Source: Maniola hyperantus
Taxonomy: Eukaryota; Arthropoda; Insecta; Lepidoptera; Nymphalidae
Length of the DNA: 64,000 nt
Assembly: GCF_902806685.2 (NCBI RefSeq)
Contig: NC_048537.1
Coordinates: 12,794,720-12,858,719 of the forward strand
Reading direction: 5' to 3'
In this document: piece after piece, positions 10,845 through 21,711 of the stretch
Layout: each line of letters starts with the position of its first letter
How positions within the stretch are numbered: position 1 is the stretch's first letter
Notes under the pieces: model-generated
Seen by the model: only the letters and a program-made list of their open reading frames with translations
Databases searched by the model: none
What the model was told of the DNA's origin: nothing
Position numbers and translations under genes: made by a program

Positions 10845-11175
10845 AAAAAACGGCCAAGTGCGAATCAGACTCGCGCAATGAGGGTTCCGTAGTACAATCG
10901 TATTTTATCGACATTTGGCAACGATAAATCAAAAACTACTTACGATAGATCTCGTTCAAACCAATTTTCTATTTTTGTGTAAAAATCTTAATGCGGTTCT
11001 CAGAATACATCTACTTACCAAGCTTCAACAGTATAGCTCCTATAGTTTCGGAAAAAAGTGGCTCTGACAAACACACAAACAGACAGACAGACATACAGAC
11101 AGACAGACAGACAGACAGACATGAAGAATCTATAAGGGTTCCGTTTTTTGCCATTCGGCTACGGAACCCTAAAAA
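10845..11175 (+). repeat. F3 family repeat (GGCCAAGTGCG...ACGGAACCCT), variant interior
   Basis: It starts ACGGCCAAGTGCGAATCAG and ends GGCTACGGAACCCTAAAAAG, with AGGGTTCCGTA near the start complementing TACGGAACCCT at the end. The middle differs from the copies at 28487, 30098 and 35342 and holds an (ACAG)n run at 11078-11118. Non-coding; class uncertain. Confidence 0.65.
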
Positions 11176-11363
11176 GGTACCGTTGCCAATAGCATTCTAC
11201 TCTACTTTTTACTAGCGTCAATATGTTGAAAGGAAAAGCATTGAAATCACTCAGTACCTAACTAGTAATTTTTACAACATTTATGGGCAGTTTAATTAAT
11301 TTCAGTAGGTTTATTTTGACAAAAGAAATCTCTGCAAAATTAATAATTAAATGAATAGGTACA

Positions 11364-11591
11364 TCTAAATATATAAAAGGAAAAGGTGACTGACTGACTG
11401 ACTGACTGACTGATCTATCAACGCACAGCTCAAACTACTGGACGAATCGGGCTAAAATTTGGCATGGAGATAGCTATTATGACGTAGGCATCCGCTAAGA
11501 AAGGATTTTTGAAAAATCAACCCCTAAGGGGTTAAAACAGGGGTTTCAAATTTGTGTAGTCCATGCGGACGAAGTCGCAGGCGTAAGCTAG
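11364..11591 (+). mobile_element. HelC Helitron-type repeat, well preserved
   Basis: A/TCTAAATATATAAAAGG start, five-unit GACT run, end GACGAAGTCGCAGGCGTAAG-CTAG/T. Both Helitron-type termini are intact. Confidence 0.8.
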
Positions 11592-11916
11592 TTATACTTT
11601 AAAAGGCTTAACAATACAAACGATCTCGATTCGCAATTTACAATTCAACCCTTTTAGGTGGTAATCGCGTTAAGTAACTTTCAATAGTTTTAGTTTCAAG
11701 TTGCTTAGCGAGATTCGGAGGGTTTAGGTTAGCACTTATGCAGTACTCGTAATATTGTAGATTACTGGAGATTTGACCGTGGACGCTAGTTCCCTGGTCA
11801 CTTTAATCCAGGGCTTTGAGTGCCCGGGCTTTATTAATATCTCGAATATACGCGTACCTTCATATCGAATTCTGTTGAATGAAATTGTGTTTTCCACCTT
11901 AGTACTTAATAACTAT

Positions 11917-12082
11917 CAACATCATCATCATCAACATCATAAGCAACCTTAACCCATAGCGGGCTCACTACTGAGCGCGGGTCTCCTCTAAGAGTGAGAA
12001 GGGTTTGACCAAAGTCTAGCACGCTGGCTAAGTGCGGACTGGCAGACTTTACACACCTTTGAGATCATTATGGAGAACACTG
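11917..12082 (-). mobile_element. tRNA-derived SINE, tail half
   Basis: (CAT)n tail at 11922-11940, then the reversed body to GGAGAACAC. The tRNA head is absent. Confidence 0.7.
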
Positions 12083-12881
12083 GTGTAGGTAATCTTGAAG
12101 AATTCAATCAGGTGCCCATTTAAAATTTTATTAAGTCAAAGGTATGCAATCTAATCAAGATAATCAGTGTTACTAAAACTAAAAATACACCATCAATTTT
12201 ATAAATTAACAGATTAAACGCTTTTAACATTAACTATTCGAAAATATTACGTTAATTGTTTTAAATAATGTAAGGTTTAGAATTTCGATGATTCTCGATT
12301 TCTCAAGCAATGTGGCGATTTCCGGTTTAGATAGTTAAAGATGTGATATAAAGACGTCACATGCGGTTTAGAGTGACACTTAGTTATTTGAACTAGTATT
12401 TATATTATTGGAATTAAGTTCATATTAAATAAATGACATACCAAAAATAGTATAAAACTGCAGTATAGGTACATGAAAAACATCAGCAAGGTATTTTGTA
12501 ACTCGCATACTAATTTTATCAAACTTGTATCAGCGACATTCACATTTAACTTGATTTATATTATACTGTTTTTATGTAACTACCTACAAGTTCAACAGCA
12601 GGAGCTCTTCTTAAAATTCAAAATTTAAATTATTTATTCAAAGTAGGTACTATTATAGTTATTCTTTTTGATAGTCAGGTTGTAGATGTTATTGTGGCGA
12701 TAATTTTAATTACGTAAACTGAAACTAAAGCTACGAGGATTCGAAACGTGTCTGAGAAGAGCCTACAACAAACTCAGCCGGGTATTCTTTTTAGTATCAC
12801 CACTTCACGAAATCACTTAAACTTATTAGAACTATCTTAGCTCGTTCCCAAGCTTTCATATTATTTAAATAATACTTTACA
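12083..12881. other. Gene-free AT-rich sequence
   Basis: Nothing recognised. GACGTCACATGC near 12354 echoes the repeat family at 9268. Confidence 0.4.
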
Positions 12882-13192
12882 TTATGTATTTTTATTATGT
12901 AAGTAGTAGGATATTTCAATAAGTTTACTTTTTAAGAAAACCTTGAACTTGTTGAGGGACATCTCTAATATATCTTCTGGGAGCTTATTGTAAAAACGTA
13001 CAAGTTTCCAATAAATAAATTACTAAGTTTAATTAGCCTAGAACCGGGCATTACAAGTGTATTTTTATTTCTCGTATTTGCTTTATCTGAAATGCATACT
13101 CTAATTTTTGTAAGTAGTTTATTTAATTTTTGTAAGAATTCACATTGAATCCACATAGATCGAAGCACAATAGAGAGGATTAGAACCTTCAA
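12882..13192 (-). pseudogene. LINE reverse-transcriptase protein, C-terminal relic with frameshift
   Basis: One minus frame gives TRNKNTLVMPGSRLIKLSN then LFIGNL. A second frame picks up at RFYNKLPEDILEMSLNKFKV and runs FLKSKLIEISYYLHNK to a stop at 12884-12882. The 'YNKLPE' motif followed by a short helix is the usual end of many insect LINE ORF2 proteins. One frame change near 13000 breaks it. Clade not determinable. Confidence 0.6.
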
Positions 13193-13716
13193 ACTAGATC
13201 GCTAATCACCTAAAGAACTTGTTCTCTAAATTGCGAAGCGGAGTACAATGTTCATTAGCTAACATAAAACAGCAATTACGGGAACGAGAGGGAACGCTTC
13301 AGAGCTTAGCCGTTCTTGAAAGGACGACAGAGAAAGCTACAATGCTTAGCCGTTTCAGAATAGAAGAGTAAACGAGAAAGGATGCCTAGCCGATCTGAGC
13401 TCTCTTAAAAGAGTTCAGTTAACAAAGGGTTTGGGTGTCAAGGAGCTAATGTGTATAGTTTGAATTAAAACTTTAGACGCGGAATTAAGCTCGCTGTAGG
13501 TAGGTAGGTAGGTGTATAATGTTATGACGTGTTGTAGTTGACGGTTCAGACTTTAGTTACTTTGAGCTTATAAGTAGACGGGATAGAAGACTGAAAAATA
13601 AACATGTCTCTATAACTAGAGGTTATGACTACAATATAGTATTGTAATTTTAGCTTTAAATTCACGTAATAATTATCACCACTATATCTTACAAATCCAA
13701 CCACCGACCATCAAAA
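13193..13716. other. Gene-free sequence with short motif repeats
   Basis: GCTTAGCCG or CCTAGCCG recurs at about 13305, 13345 and 13385, suggesting a loose 40-base periodicity. (TAGG)n lies at 13498-13513. Confidence 0.35.
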
Positions 13717-13838
13717 AAGTTCCGTACCCAGGATGTAAGTTAACTCAGTACAATATTTCATCAAAATCGGTTAAACTGTTGGACAGTGAAAAGCTACCAA
13801 ACAGACACATTTTCGCATGTATAATATAAGTATGGACT
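13717..13838 (-). mobile_element. HelA repeat, 5' half
   Basis: Reversed TTTGATGAAATATTGTACTG block and CATTTTCGCATGTATAATAT end; the 3' hairpin end is missing. Confidence 0.55.
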
Positions 13839-14376
13839 TTACCTTTTAATTTTATTTACGCAGGACGTCAGTAAGGCCCTTATGCTAATAAAAAAAATTT
13901 AACACACTTACCATATTATGATGTAACATGAATAAATCTTCCAAATCTATTTGAGATAAGTATTTAAGCTAACATGTTTTATAACCCTTATACGCATTTT
14001 AAAGAGCTAATTAAGTATTAAGTGTGTAGAATTGAATAACATGCCCTGTCGATAATGTAGGAAATTTTCGTCACATGAATAAATCCACCATTTATAAACT
14101 ATTAAGATCAAAATTTTATTACCCTGCTTAGAATTTTAAAGATCTCATCAATTTGTCAATAAATTACGAAAACAAAAAACACAGAAGTTGTAATGCCACT
14201 TAAATATGACCTTTTCGTAACCGTACTGTTTTTTATACGTGAGATTTCACCATGTCAACACTCATTGATGTAAGAGGAATAGCGTACCTATTCTAGCCGC
14301 TAGATTAATAAACGTGGTAGGTACAAACTTCTTTTTTCTAGCATACGCTACCGGCTAGACTGATCAAAGTAGTAGG

Positions 14377-14547
14377 TACAGGACGCGGCCGAGAGTAATG
14401 TATACAGTGATGTGGTTACTTAGTATCATAACTCTATGTACATATATGACGGTTTGTCGGTCTCAACGGCAGGGACAACGCTCTACAAATCTGCTATCTC
14501 CTTCTAAAGGTTACTACAATGTACATTACTTTCGGCCGCGTAGTGTA
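14377..14547. mobile_element. Palindromic MITE P1, diverged copy
   Basis: The right arm (TCTACAAATCTGCTATCTCC ... TTTCGGCCGCGTAGTGTA) is well kept. The left arm is decayed (GGACGCGGCCGAGAGTAATG). TA at each end would be the duplicated target. See 48341-48522 for the best copy. Confidence 0.6.
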
Positions 14548-14639
14548 CAAACTTTTAAATGTATATTTTTCTAAAACGCTATGTCTCGGAAGCTCGGTTT
14601 TCTTCTTAGAGACAATTATAGAGCCAGCTCTACAATTTA

Positions 14640-14882
14640 ATTCATCATCATCATCATCAACCCATTACCGGCTCACTACTGAGCACGGGTCTCCTCTCAA
14701 AATGAGAAGGGCTTAGGTCATAGTCCGCCACGCTGCCCTAGTGCAAATTGGCATAATATATTTAATTGCTTAAAAATTAAAATGCACATAACACCAAAAA
14801 GTTAAAGGTGCGTGCCCGGGATCGCATCTCCGACCTCCCAAGTAGGAGGCCGACGTCGTCACCACTAAACTATCACCACTCC
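14640..14882 (-). mobile_element. tRNA-derived SINE, diverged, internally deleted
   Basis: (CAT)n tail at 14642-14658. The B-box region (GGGATCGCATCTCCGACC) is mutated, so pol III activity is unlikely. Confidence 0.7.
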
Positions 14883-14919
14883 TGATTTAGAGTATCACCT
14901 CAAAATACATAATCTATAC

Positions 14920-15068
14920 TTCTATACTAATATTATAAGAGGTAAAGATTGTAAGTTTGTTTCTAGGAGGTAATCTCTAGAACTACTGCATTAGTATATT
15001 ATCTATGAACTACTGAACCGATTTTTTTGTACCAGTAGAAAGCTACATTATCCCTGAGTGACAAAGGC
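14920..15068 (+). repeat. Interspersed repeat 'AACTACTGAACCGATTTTT' type
   Basis: Contains CTATACTAATATTATAAGAG at the start and CAGTAGAAAGCTACATTATC with CCTGAGTGACAAAGGC. Non-coding; related in style to HelA but with a different body. Confidence 0.5.
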
Positions 15069-15107
15069 TACATTTTATTTTAAAAAAAGGTAGAGATCCC
15101 TACGAAA

Positions 15108-15305
15108 ATCAGTACCTCTGTTTGTTTGTTGGTTTGTCCTTCAATCACGTCGCAACGGAGCAACGGATCGACGTGATTTTTTGCATGGGTGTAGTTTAAG
15201 ATGTGGAAAGTGACATAGGCTAATTTTTATCCCGGAAAATCAAAGAGTTCCCACGGGATTTTTAAAACCTAAATCCACGCGTGCGAAGTCGCGGGTATCA
15301 GCTAG
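15108..15305 (+). mobile_element. HelB Helitron-type repeat, 5'-shortened
   Basis: The interior GGTTTGTCCTTCAATCACG with GGAGCAACGGATCGACGTG defines HelB. The end GCGAAGTCGCGGGTATCAG-CTAG/T is shared with HelA. Confidence 0.75.
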
Positions 15306-15587
15306 TTGTAATATAAGTCACCCGTACGAAACCGGGGCGGGTCACTAGCAGTAGATACAATTTCACATCTAGTAAAGCTATATCACTGTCAATGAACAAT
15401 GAGCTGTGAGACGTATGTAGGTACTTAACGCAGAGTTAGCATAAGTAGGTATTTCGCTAAAAGACTTATCCACACTCCTTCCGAAGCGAATCTTAATTGG
15501 ATTATTCAAATAAGATTCTAATTAGAACTTCAGTGTTCGTGTATTGGAAAGTGGTTTGTTGTAGTTTATATCTACTTCATTATTTCT

Positions 15588-15612
15588 TGTAATAATAATA
15601 ATAATCATTTTA
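15588..15612 (+). repeat. (TAA)n tract and candidate target duplication at the R4/Dong-like 5' junction
   Basis: (TAA)n is followed by AATAATCATTTTA (15600-15612). The same 13 bases recur at 17344-17356 near the element's 3' end. The 3' copy is embedded in a 55-base tandem repeat, so chance or tail duplication is an alternative. Confidence 0.45.
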
Positions 15613-17340
15613 CTTAGATCTTATGAGATTGCTAAAGATTACTCAGAACTTTAGCAATAACATAGGGATGGAGTTTGGTGTTGACAAGTGTGCGATTGTC
15701 AATATAGAGCGAGGTAGGGTTGTGAACTCTGAGAATCTAGTTCTTTCAGAGACTTTGATTCTCCAATCTCTCTGTGAAGGTGAAACATACAAATATCTTG
15801 GAATGTCAGAGGTGCTTGGTATTGAGGTAAAGGCAATGAAACAGGCAGTGGAGGCACGTTTCTTTGGTCGCCTTAAAAAAGTTCTTAATAGTCTTTTATC
15901 TGGTGGCAACAAGGTGCGTGCCTTTAATGGTTGGGTCATGCCTTTGCTCATATACACCTTTGGCATTCTAAAATGGACTCAAACTGAACTGGATGCCTTG
16001 GATCGAAAGATTCGAAAATTGCTGACTACATACCGTATGCATCATCCACGTTCATCTATTATGAGATTGTATATCCCACGCAAGTGTGGAGGACGTGGTT
16101 TTTTAAATGCCAAGAAACTTCATAATCGTGAAATATGCAATCTCAGAGATTATTTTCTCAAAGTAAACGTGGGAATACATAGGGATGTAGTCGCAGTTGA
16201 TAAGGGTCTTACTCCGCTTTCCTTAGGCAAAAATAACTGGCGTAAGCCCATAGTATTTAGTACTTCGGATCGCATGGCGGTATGGGGGAGTAAGGAGTTG
16301 CATGGAAGATTCTACAAGGCCTTAACTAGACCGGATGTAGATTCCACAGCCTCAGTATCCTGGTCGCAGTTCGGTGACCTATTTGGGGAAACCGAAGGTT
16401 TTATTTGTGCAATTATGGACGAAGTTATCAAGACTAATAACTACCGGAAACATATAATGAAAGATGGTACTGTTGACATTAGTCGAGCGTGCCATCTTCC
16501 TGGGGAATCCCTCAGACATATAATATCCGGTTGTTCTTATCTTGCTAACGGCGAATACTTGCACAGGCATAATCAAGTAGCCAGGATAATCCATCAACAA
16601 CTTGCTCTTCAGTATGGCCTTGTAGATACTGAGGTGCCGTACTATAGGTATGACCCAATGTCAGTTCTTGAAAATAGCAGTGCCCTGCTCTACTGGGATC
16701 GGTCGGTTATCACTGACAGGTATATTGTAGCCAGTAGACCTGATATAGTGCTAGTTGACCGTTCAGCGCGTCGAGCAATAATTGTTGATGTTACTATTCC
16801 TCATGATGATAACCTAGTGAAAGCAGAAAAGGAAAAAGTATCAAAATACTTGGACCTGGCTCACGAGATTACCGCCATGTGGAGTGTTGACTCAACGATT
16901 ATTGTACCGATAGTTGTATCAGTCCATGGTCTTATTGCGAATAGTTTCGACCAACATCTTAAGAAACTATCTCTTAATTGTTGGATCAAGGGTAAGATAC
17001 AGAAGGCAGTGGTTCTTGAGACGGCACGCATTGTGAGGAGGTTCCTCACTCTGGAGCCCTGACCATTGGCAGCTTGGATCTTAGCCCGCTGCTAGTGGGA
17101 TCCATTTTAGCATATTTTTAATTATTGTTTTTTTTTTGTTGTTCCAGTTACTTTAATTTTTGTTGTTCTTGTTATTTTAATTTCTATTGTTTCTGTTATT
17201 CTATCGTTTGTTGTTTCTGTTACTTTATATTCTGTTGTTTATTTTATTTTATTTAATTTTTTGTTGTTCCTGTTATTTTATTGTTTGTTGTTTTTTATAA
17301 AAAAATATGATAAAAATGAGAAAAATAAATAAATGAAAGT
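15613..17340 (+). pseudogene. R4/Dong-like non-LTR retrotransposon, 5'-truncated: RT tail plus PD-(D/E)XK endonuclease
   Basis: The open frame runs from 15605 to the stop at 17062; the first ATG is at 15623 (479 codons). It opens with GMEFGVDKC, the segment that normally follows the FADD catalytic box, so the fingers and palm of the reverse transcriptase are lost and only the thumb remains. Residues about 270-320 hold a damaged zinc knuckle (one of the usual Cys is missing; C...H....C then RHNQVARIIHQ). Residues about 365-400 hold RPDIVLVD followed by AIIVDVTIP, the PD...D signature of the restriction-enzyme-like endonuclease found in R2, R4 and Dong elements. The whole frame lacks stops. A T-rich 3' region follows, then two 55-base-period copies of an ATATGATAAAAATGAG unit. 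A (TAA)n tract abuts the 5' end at 15588-15605. Without the RT core it cannot move itself. The clade within the RLE group is inferred. Confidence 0.8.
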
Positions 17341-17356
17341 AAAAATAATCATTTTA

Positions 17357-18080
17357 AAAATATGATAAAAATGAGAAAAATAAATAAATGAGAGATAAAT
17401 CAAAGACCTAGATGTACCTATTTCCTCCAATAGGGTCTTAGACTGTAGTAATCAAATTATGTGGCTTTTTTGTATAGTGGTAGTTTATGGGGCTAGAATT
17501 AATTATCAAAGAGAATAATTTTAAAAATCATGAGTTTTGTTTATTTTAAACATAATTAATTATTAAAGTCACGCTGTACCGAAAGCGAATAATGAAATCA
17601 CAATGCGTAAACCACAGATATTTTTCAATTTTTTATCATAAAAAATATTTTCCAGCCGAAGTTACTCTATTTATGTATAGCCAAATTGGCTCTCGTAATT
17701 CACTAAATAATATCTTTAATTTTTATAATATTACTTAATAAAAAAAAAACAAATTTGTAGTTTTTGAGGCCAAAACTTGATTCTTTGAACATCCGAAATG
17801 TGTCTTTTGGCACGCATATCGCCTTAAGAATTGGAATTTGTGGAATTTGTTTAAGAACCACACAACCTATAAATTTCATTTTCCGTTTTGATCTTAAATC
17901 CGCGTTCAAAGTAAGATACACACACATACACACTTAAGATGGAATTAATGAAGGCACTTTCCATTCATTATTCGCTTCTTAAACGTTAAGAGGCTGTTAA
18001 ATCTATAGATCAATCGGAATATTTTGATTTAATATTTGCCTTCATTGCGATCTCGATGTTCTGCTTGTTCTTTAGGTACC
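17357..18080. other. Gene-free AT-rich sequence
   Basis: The second unit of the R4/Dong-like tail repeat ends near 17395; the rest is unassigned. Confidence 0.4.
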
Positions 18081-18195
18081 TATAGTCCGCGACAGGTCGA
18101 GATGGCAATCACGGTATGAGGCGCCGCATGCGACCACGCGCGTTGTGCGGGGCGTTCCCTGCCCGGTTGCCATTTCATCTTGTCGCATACTATAG
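18081..18195. mobile_element. Palindromic MITE P2
   Basis: Arms TAGTCCGCGACAGGTCGAGA and the complementary CATCTTGTCGCATACTATA-type end flank a GC-rich loop. Ends begin and finish with TATAG/TATA, suggesting a TA target. No coding capacity. Other copies: 20822, 32248, 34649, 45358, 49327. Confidence 0.7.
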
Positions 18196-18208
18196 GTAAT
18201 TTGTGGAT

Positions 18209-18528
18209 TATCATCATCATCATGGTCAACCCATCACCGGCTCACTATACTTAGAGCGCGGGTCTCCTCTCAGAGTGAGAAGGGTTTTGGCCATAGTCTA
18301 CCACGCTGGCCATGTGCGGATTGGTAGACTTCACACACCTTTGAGAACATTATGGAGAACTCTCAGGTATGCAGGTTTCCTCACGATGTTTTCCTTCACC
18401 GTTAAAGCAAGTGATATTTAATTAATTACAACGCACATAATTCCGAAAAGTTAGAGGTGCGTGCCTGGGATCGAACCCCCGACCTCTAATTAGAAGGCGG
18501 ACATCCTAACCACTAGGCTATCACTGCT
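18209..18528 (-). mobile_element. tRNA-derived SINE, full length
   Basis: (CAT)n tail at 18210-18222. The B box reads GGTTCGATCCC on the minus strand at about 18470. The A-box region ends near 18520 (CCACTAGGCTATCACTGC). Intact pol III boxes. Confidence 0.85.
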
Positions 18529-18895
18529 TCTATAATTTGTGGATGAATGTATGTAAGTACAAAAAAAACATACAGAGCCAAGCAAAGCATGTCACACGTA
18601 GTAACCAGATTAAAAATATTGATATGATTGTATTTGTAACGACACGACAGCGTGGATTCAATACGATTCGCGTGCGTCCCATTCGTGAGCGATGATCTAC
18701 TTACGGTAATCGTGGCGTGCCGGATGCTGAAGCCTAGCAAGTACAACGAATACAACGAATGCAAGCTAATCGCTTGCGTGCGGCGCTGCTACAGCTTGTA
18801 TACGTGTAAATTATATCTATTACAATGAGTGATGATGTGTTTATCGCAATTTTTAGCATCTGTAATTTACTATTGATATTATAAACTAGCTGATG
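18529..18895. other. Repeat-poor, partly GC-richer sequence
   Basis: 18640-18790 is less AT-rich than its surroundings and matches no repeat family here; possible regulatory sequence. No gene. Confidence 0.3.
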
Positions 18896-19050
18896 TCTGC
18901 GACTTTGTCCGTGTGGATTTAGGTTTTCGATACTAATTTTCCGGGATAAAAAGTAACCACTACACTTTCCAGGTATTTAACTGTACCCATGAAAAAAATT
19001 ACGTCGATCTGTTGCTCCGTTGCGCCGTGATTGAAGGACAAAAATGCCCT
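18896..19050 (-). mobile_element. HelB Helitron-type repeat, 3' part
   Basis: CTAG at 18896-18899, CTGCGACTTTGTCCGTGTGG, and a GATTGAAGGACAAA block. Confidence 0.7.
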
Positions 19051-19095
19051 AAGAAAGCCCTAAGACAGAAAGCTCTGTTTTAGCGTTTAAACTAT

Positions 19096-19159
19096 CGTGA
19101 GTAAAGCCGGTTTGTCTGCCGGCTGGTTTGGTTTGTATGACAAACCGGCTTTACTCACG
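19096..19159. repeat. Perfect 21-base inverted repeat (hairpin)
   Basis: CGTGAGTAAAGCCGGTTTGTC at 19096-19116 is exactly complemented at 19139-19159 with a 22-base spacer. Mobile-element core or hairpin transcript; not assignable. Confidence 0.7.
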
Positions 19160-19449
19160 TATTGAGTCGACGCTAGGGCTAGCCCGACTAGTTTCGAACC
19201 CCTCCGGGAAAGCTCTGGTTCTCTGTACGACATATTGATAAAAAATCAAACTTACATTTAGTTACTAATGTTAGTTGTAGTTAATTTTTTTCGCTCAGAA
19301 GTCCAACGCTTTCTAGCAGCTTTTCCAGCGCTTTGTCGATCCAAAATATCTGCGACAAGCGTCGGGATTTTAGTTTATTTAGCTTCACAAAACTTGACAG
19401 AGAGGACCCTAAGATTTAAAAAAAACATTTGACTGAAACTGAACTTTGA

Positions 19450-19583
19450 AACCGTTTGACTTTCCGGGGTAAAAAGTCTAAAGCTCTAGGATGCAAGTTA
19501 TAGATATTTATGTGCCTTCGTCCAGACTTATTCTGCAGGTAAGCCGTGGAAAAATAACAGATAAGGAAAAAAACACACTGGTA
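19450..19583 (-). repeat. HelA/HelB relic
   Basis: Diverged CTTTCCGGGGTAAAAAGT and CTAGGATGCAAGTTATAGAT blocks in minus orientation. Confidence 0.4.
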
Positions 19584-20489
19584 GAGGTATATGGGATAGA
19601 ACTGTCCAAAGTAGTTAGTTAGTGCGCGATGATTTTATTTATTTATTATTATTATTTATTTATTTGTTTCCAAAAGGATGCTCACAAGGTTTATTCCGAT
19701 TATGGTTTTTCTGTACACCATCGTAGTGCCTTCGAGGCACACAATTAAGAAGTTACAATTCTAAAGTAGGTAATTAAACACAAACACACAATTTGAAATG
19801 AAGAAAGTTTTAATTTGTGTGCTTTTGGACCGGTCGATCTGGAAGTCTTAGAACTTAGACCTAAAATTCAGCTCTTAAATATGCTGAAATTTAAGTTTTA
19901 GTGAACACAGCTCGAATTACTGTCTACAACAGTCGATTACAACATGGAGATATTCAAGGGGCAGATCAACACACTCCTGAAAGGCCGGCAACGCATTGGC
20001 GGTTTCTCTGGTGCTGAATCACTTAACATCAGGTGAACCGCTAAAACGTTTGCTCGCTATTTTATTTAAAAAATACTGCCACCCGTTGTTGCTTGTTCCT
20101 AAGTCAGAACGATTTCTTTATGGACGTTGCGGTTAGAAAATCTGCCTAGGTTAGCGAGTAACAAATTGGAACCACCGATTCTTCGATTAGGTAGGTAGGT
20201 ACACTCCAGTTTTCCTACAAAACCGTTGAGCTATAATCTGTAGTATAATTCGTATGTATAAGTGTATTGTTTAGTTGGGCATTAGCCCGTCTGCACTGGC
20301 CAGGTGAAACTTTCCGGGCTGTAAGGGGATCACCGGACAGGCTTAGGTATTAGTCGACCACCGCATACGTCACTGGACTTGGGGTTTGCTTAGGAAACTT
20401 TATTACGGAGTTTCAGCTATGTTACAATGCATATTGTAGAAATAGACTAGGTTAGACCACTTTGGACCACTAATGGCTACCCATCGCTA
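19584..20489. repeat. Low-complexity region with LINE-type 3' repeat
   Basis: (ATTT)n at 19633-19670. 19955-20068 carries AAGGGGCAGATCAACACACT, CCTGAAAGGCCGGCAACGC and AACATCAGGTGAACCG, a block common in lepidopteran LINE 3' regions. The rest is unassigned. Confidence 0.45.
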
Positions 20490-20713
20490 CCCATATTATA
20501 AATGCGAAAGTGTGTAGTTTGTCGGCATATTGGTTTGTTGGTTTGTCCTTCAATCACGTCGCAACGAGGCAACGGATCGACGACCTGATTGTTTGCATAG
20601 GAAGAATTGGAAAGTGACAATTGTCTACTTTTTGTTCCGGAAAATTAAAGAGTTCCCCCGGGATTTCAGTAAAACTAAACCGACGAGGACGAAATCGCGG
20701 ACATCCGCTTATA
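20490..20713 (+). mobile_element. HelB Helitron-type repeat, diverged
   Basis: TACCCATATTATAAATGCG start, GGTTTGTCCTTCAATCACG interior, damaged end GGACGAAATCGCGGACATCC without CTAG. Confidence 0.65.
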
Positions 20714-20821
20714 GTATTTAAGTATACGTCGTAAATTGTATAGTTTTTAGATTTGTGTACAACGGATGAAAAATGAAAATTTTACAGGGGCGGTGAAATA
20801 CCGTTTAATAAACGACAAATA

Positions 20822-20921
20822 GGTATAGGATCGAGATGGCAATCGGGGAGGAAACGTCCCGCACACCCGCACAGCCCCCGCGCTTACCCGGTGCGGGTGA
20901 TATCGCGAACTATATACTATC
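20822..20921. mobile_element. MITE P2, one good arm
   Basis: GATCGAGATGGCAATCGGG and a GC-rich core match P2; the second arm is mostly lost. Confidence 0.5.
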
Positions 20922-21019
20922 ACTTTTTTTCGACTATCTATGGGTAAACTACATTTGTATTTTTTAAGTACGAAAGTGCAATACGACGAATTAGCCCATG
21001 TCATGTCCAACCTATTGCA

Positions 21020-21085
21020 ATAAATCACGTGTGTCCGTTGCGCCGTTGCGATGTAATTAAAGGACAAAACAACAAACAAACGTAA
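21020..21085 (-). repeat. HelB 5' fragment
   Basis: GTTGCGATGTAATTAAAGGAC then AAACAACAAACAAACG. Confidence 0.5.
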
Positions 21086-21504
21086 AAATGATATTACATA
21101 ATTATAATATTACTAGGATTTGTCAAGAAAAGCTAAAAGTTACTAAGTTCCTTGAATAAACATATGTAATTTTAAATAATTGAAACACAAGGAAACACTA
21201 ATAATTATTAACAAAATGTCGACCTGGCTATAAAATTAGCTAGATCTGAATTGAAGACTTTTGACCTTTTGTTTATCATCTGTAACTTGTAAGGCAAGGC
21301 TAATCTGGTACAAAGTTATTGAGCTTATTGGATTTAAGGTATCTTATAACTTTAACTGTAGATTTGACTGCGACATTGCTGTTTAAGGAAATGTATGGAG
21401 AGTAATTGACGTGAGCGACCTAGACGCGCGACACTCTGCATGCAATCGCGCGACACGGTGTCGCTTGTCGCTGTCGCGTTCCGAAAAGTCTACTTTTATA
21501 TAAA

Positions 21505-21711
21505 AGTCCGCGTGGACACAAATTTCGAACCCCTATTTTAGCCCCTTAGGGGTGAATTTTGCAAAATCTACGTCAAATATAGTCTACGTCCTGCATTCTG
21601 CATGCTAAATTTCAGTCCGATCTGTCTAGTAGTTTGAGCTGTGCGTTGATAGATCGATCAGTCAGCCAGTCAGTCAGTTAGTCAGTCAGCTTTTCCTTTT
21701 ATATGTTTGAG
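21505..21711 (-). mobile_element. HelC Helitron-type repeat
   Basis: CCCCTATTTTAGCCCCTTAG, TTTGAGCTGTGCGTTGATAG and an (AGTC)n run in minus orientation. The hairpin end is truncated. Confidence 0.65.

Noticed and set aside
10991..11215. 74-codon plus frame with Thr-Asp-Arg-Gln repeats
   Set aside because: Translation of the (ACAG)n run inside an F3 repeat.
15643..15966. 107-codon minus frame
   Set aside because: Antisense shadow of the R4/Dong-like coding frame.
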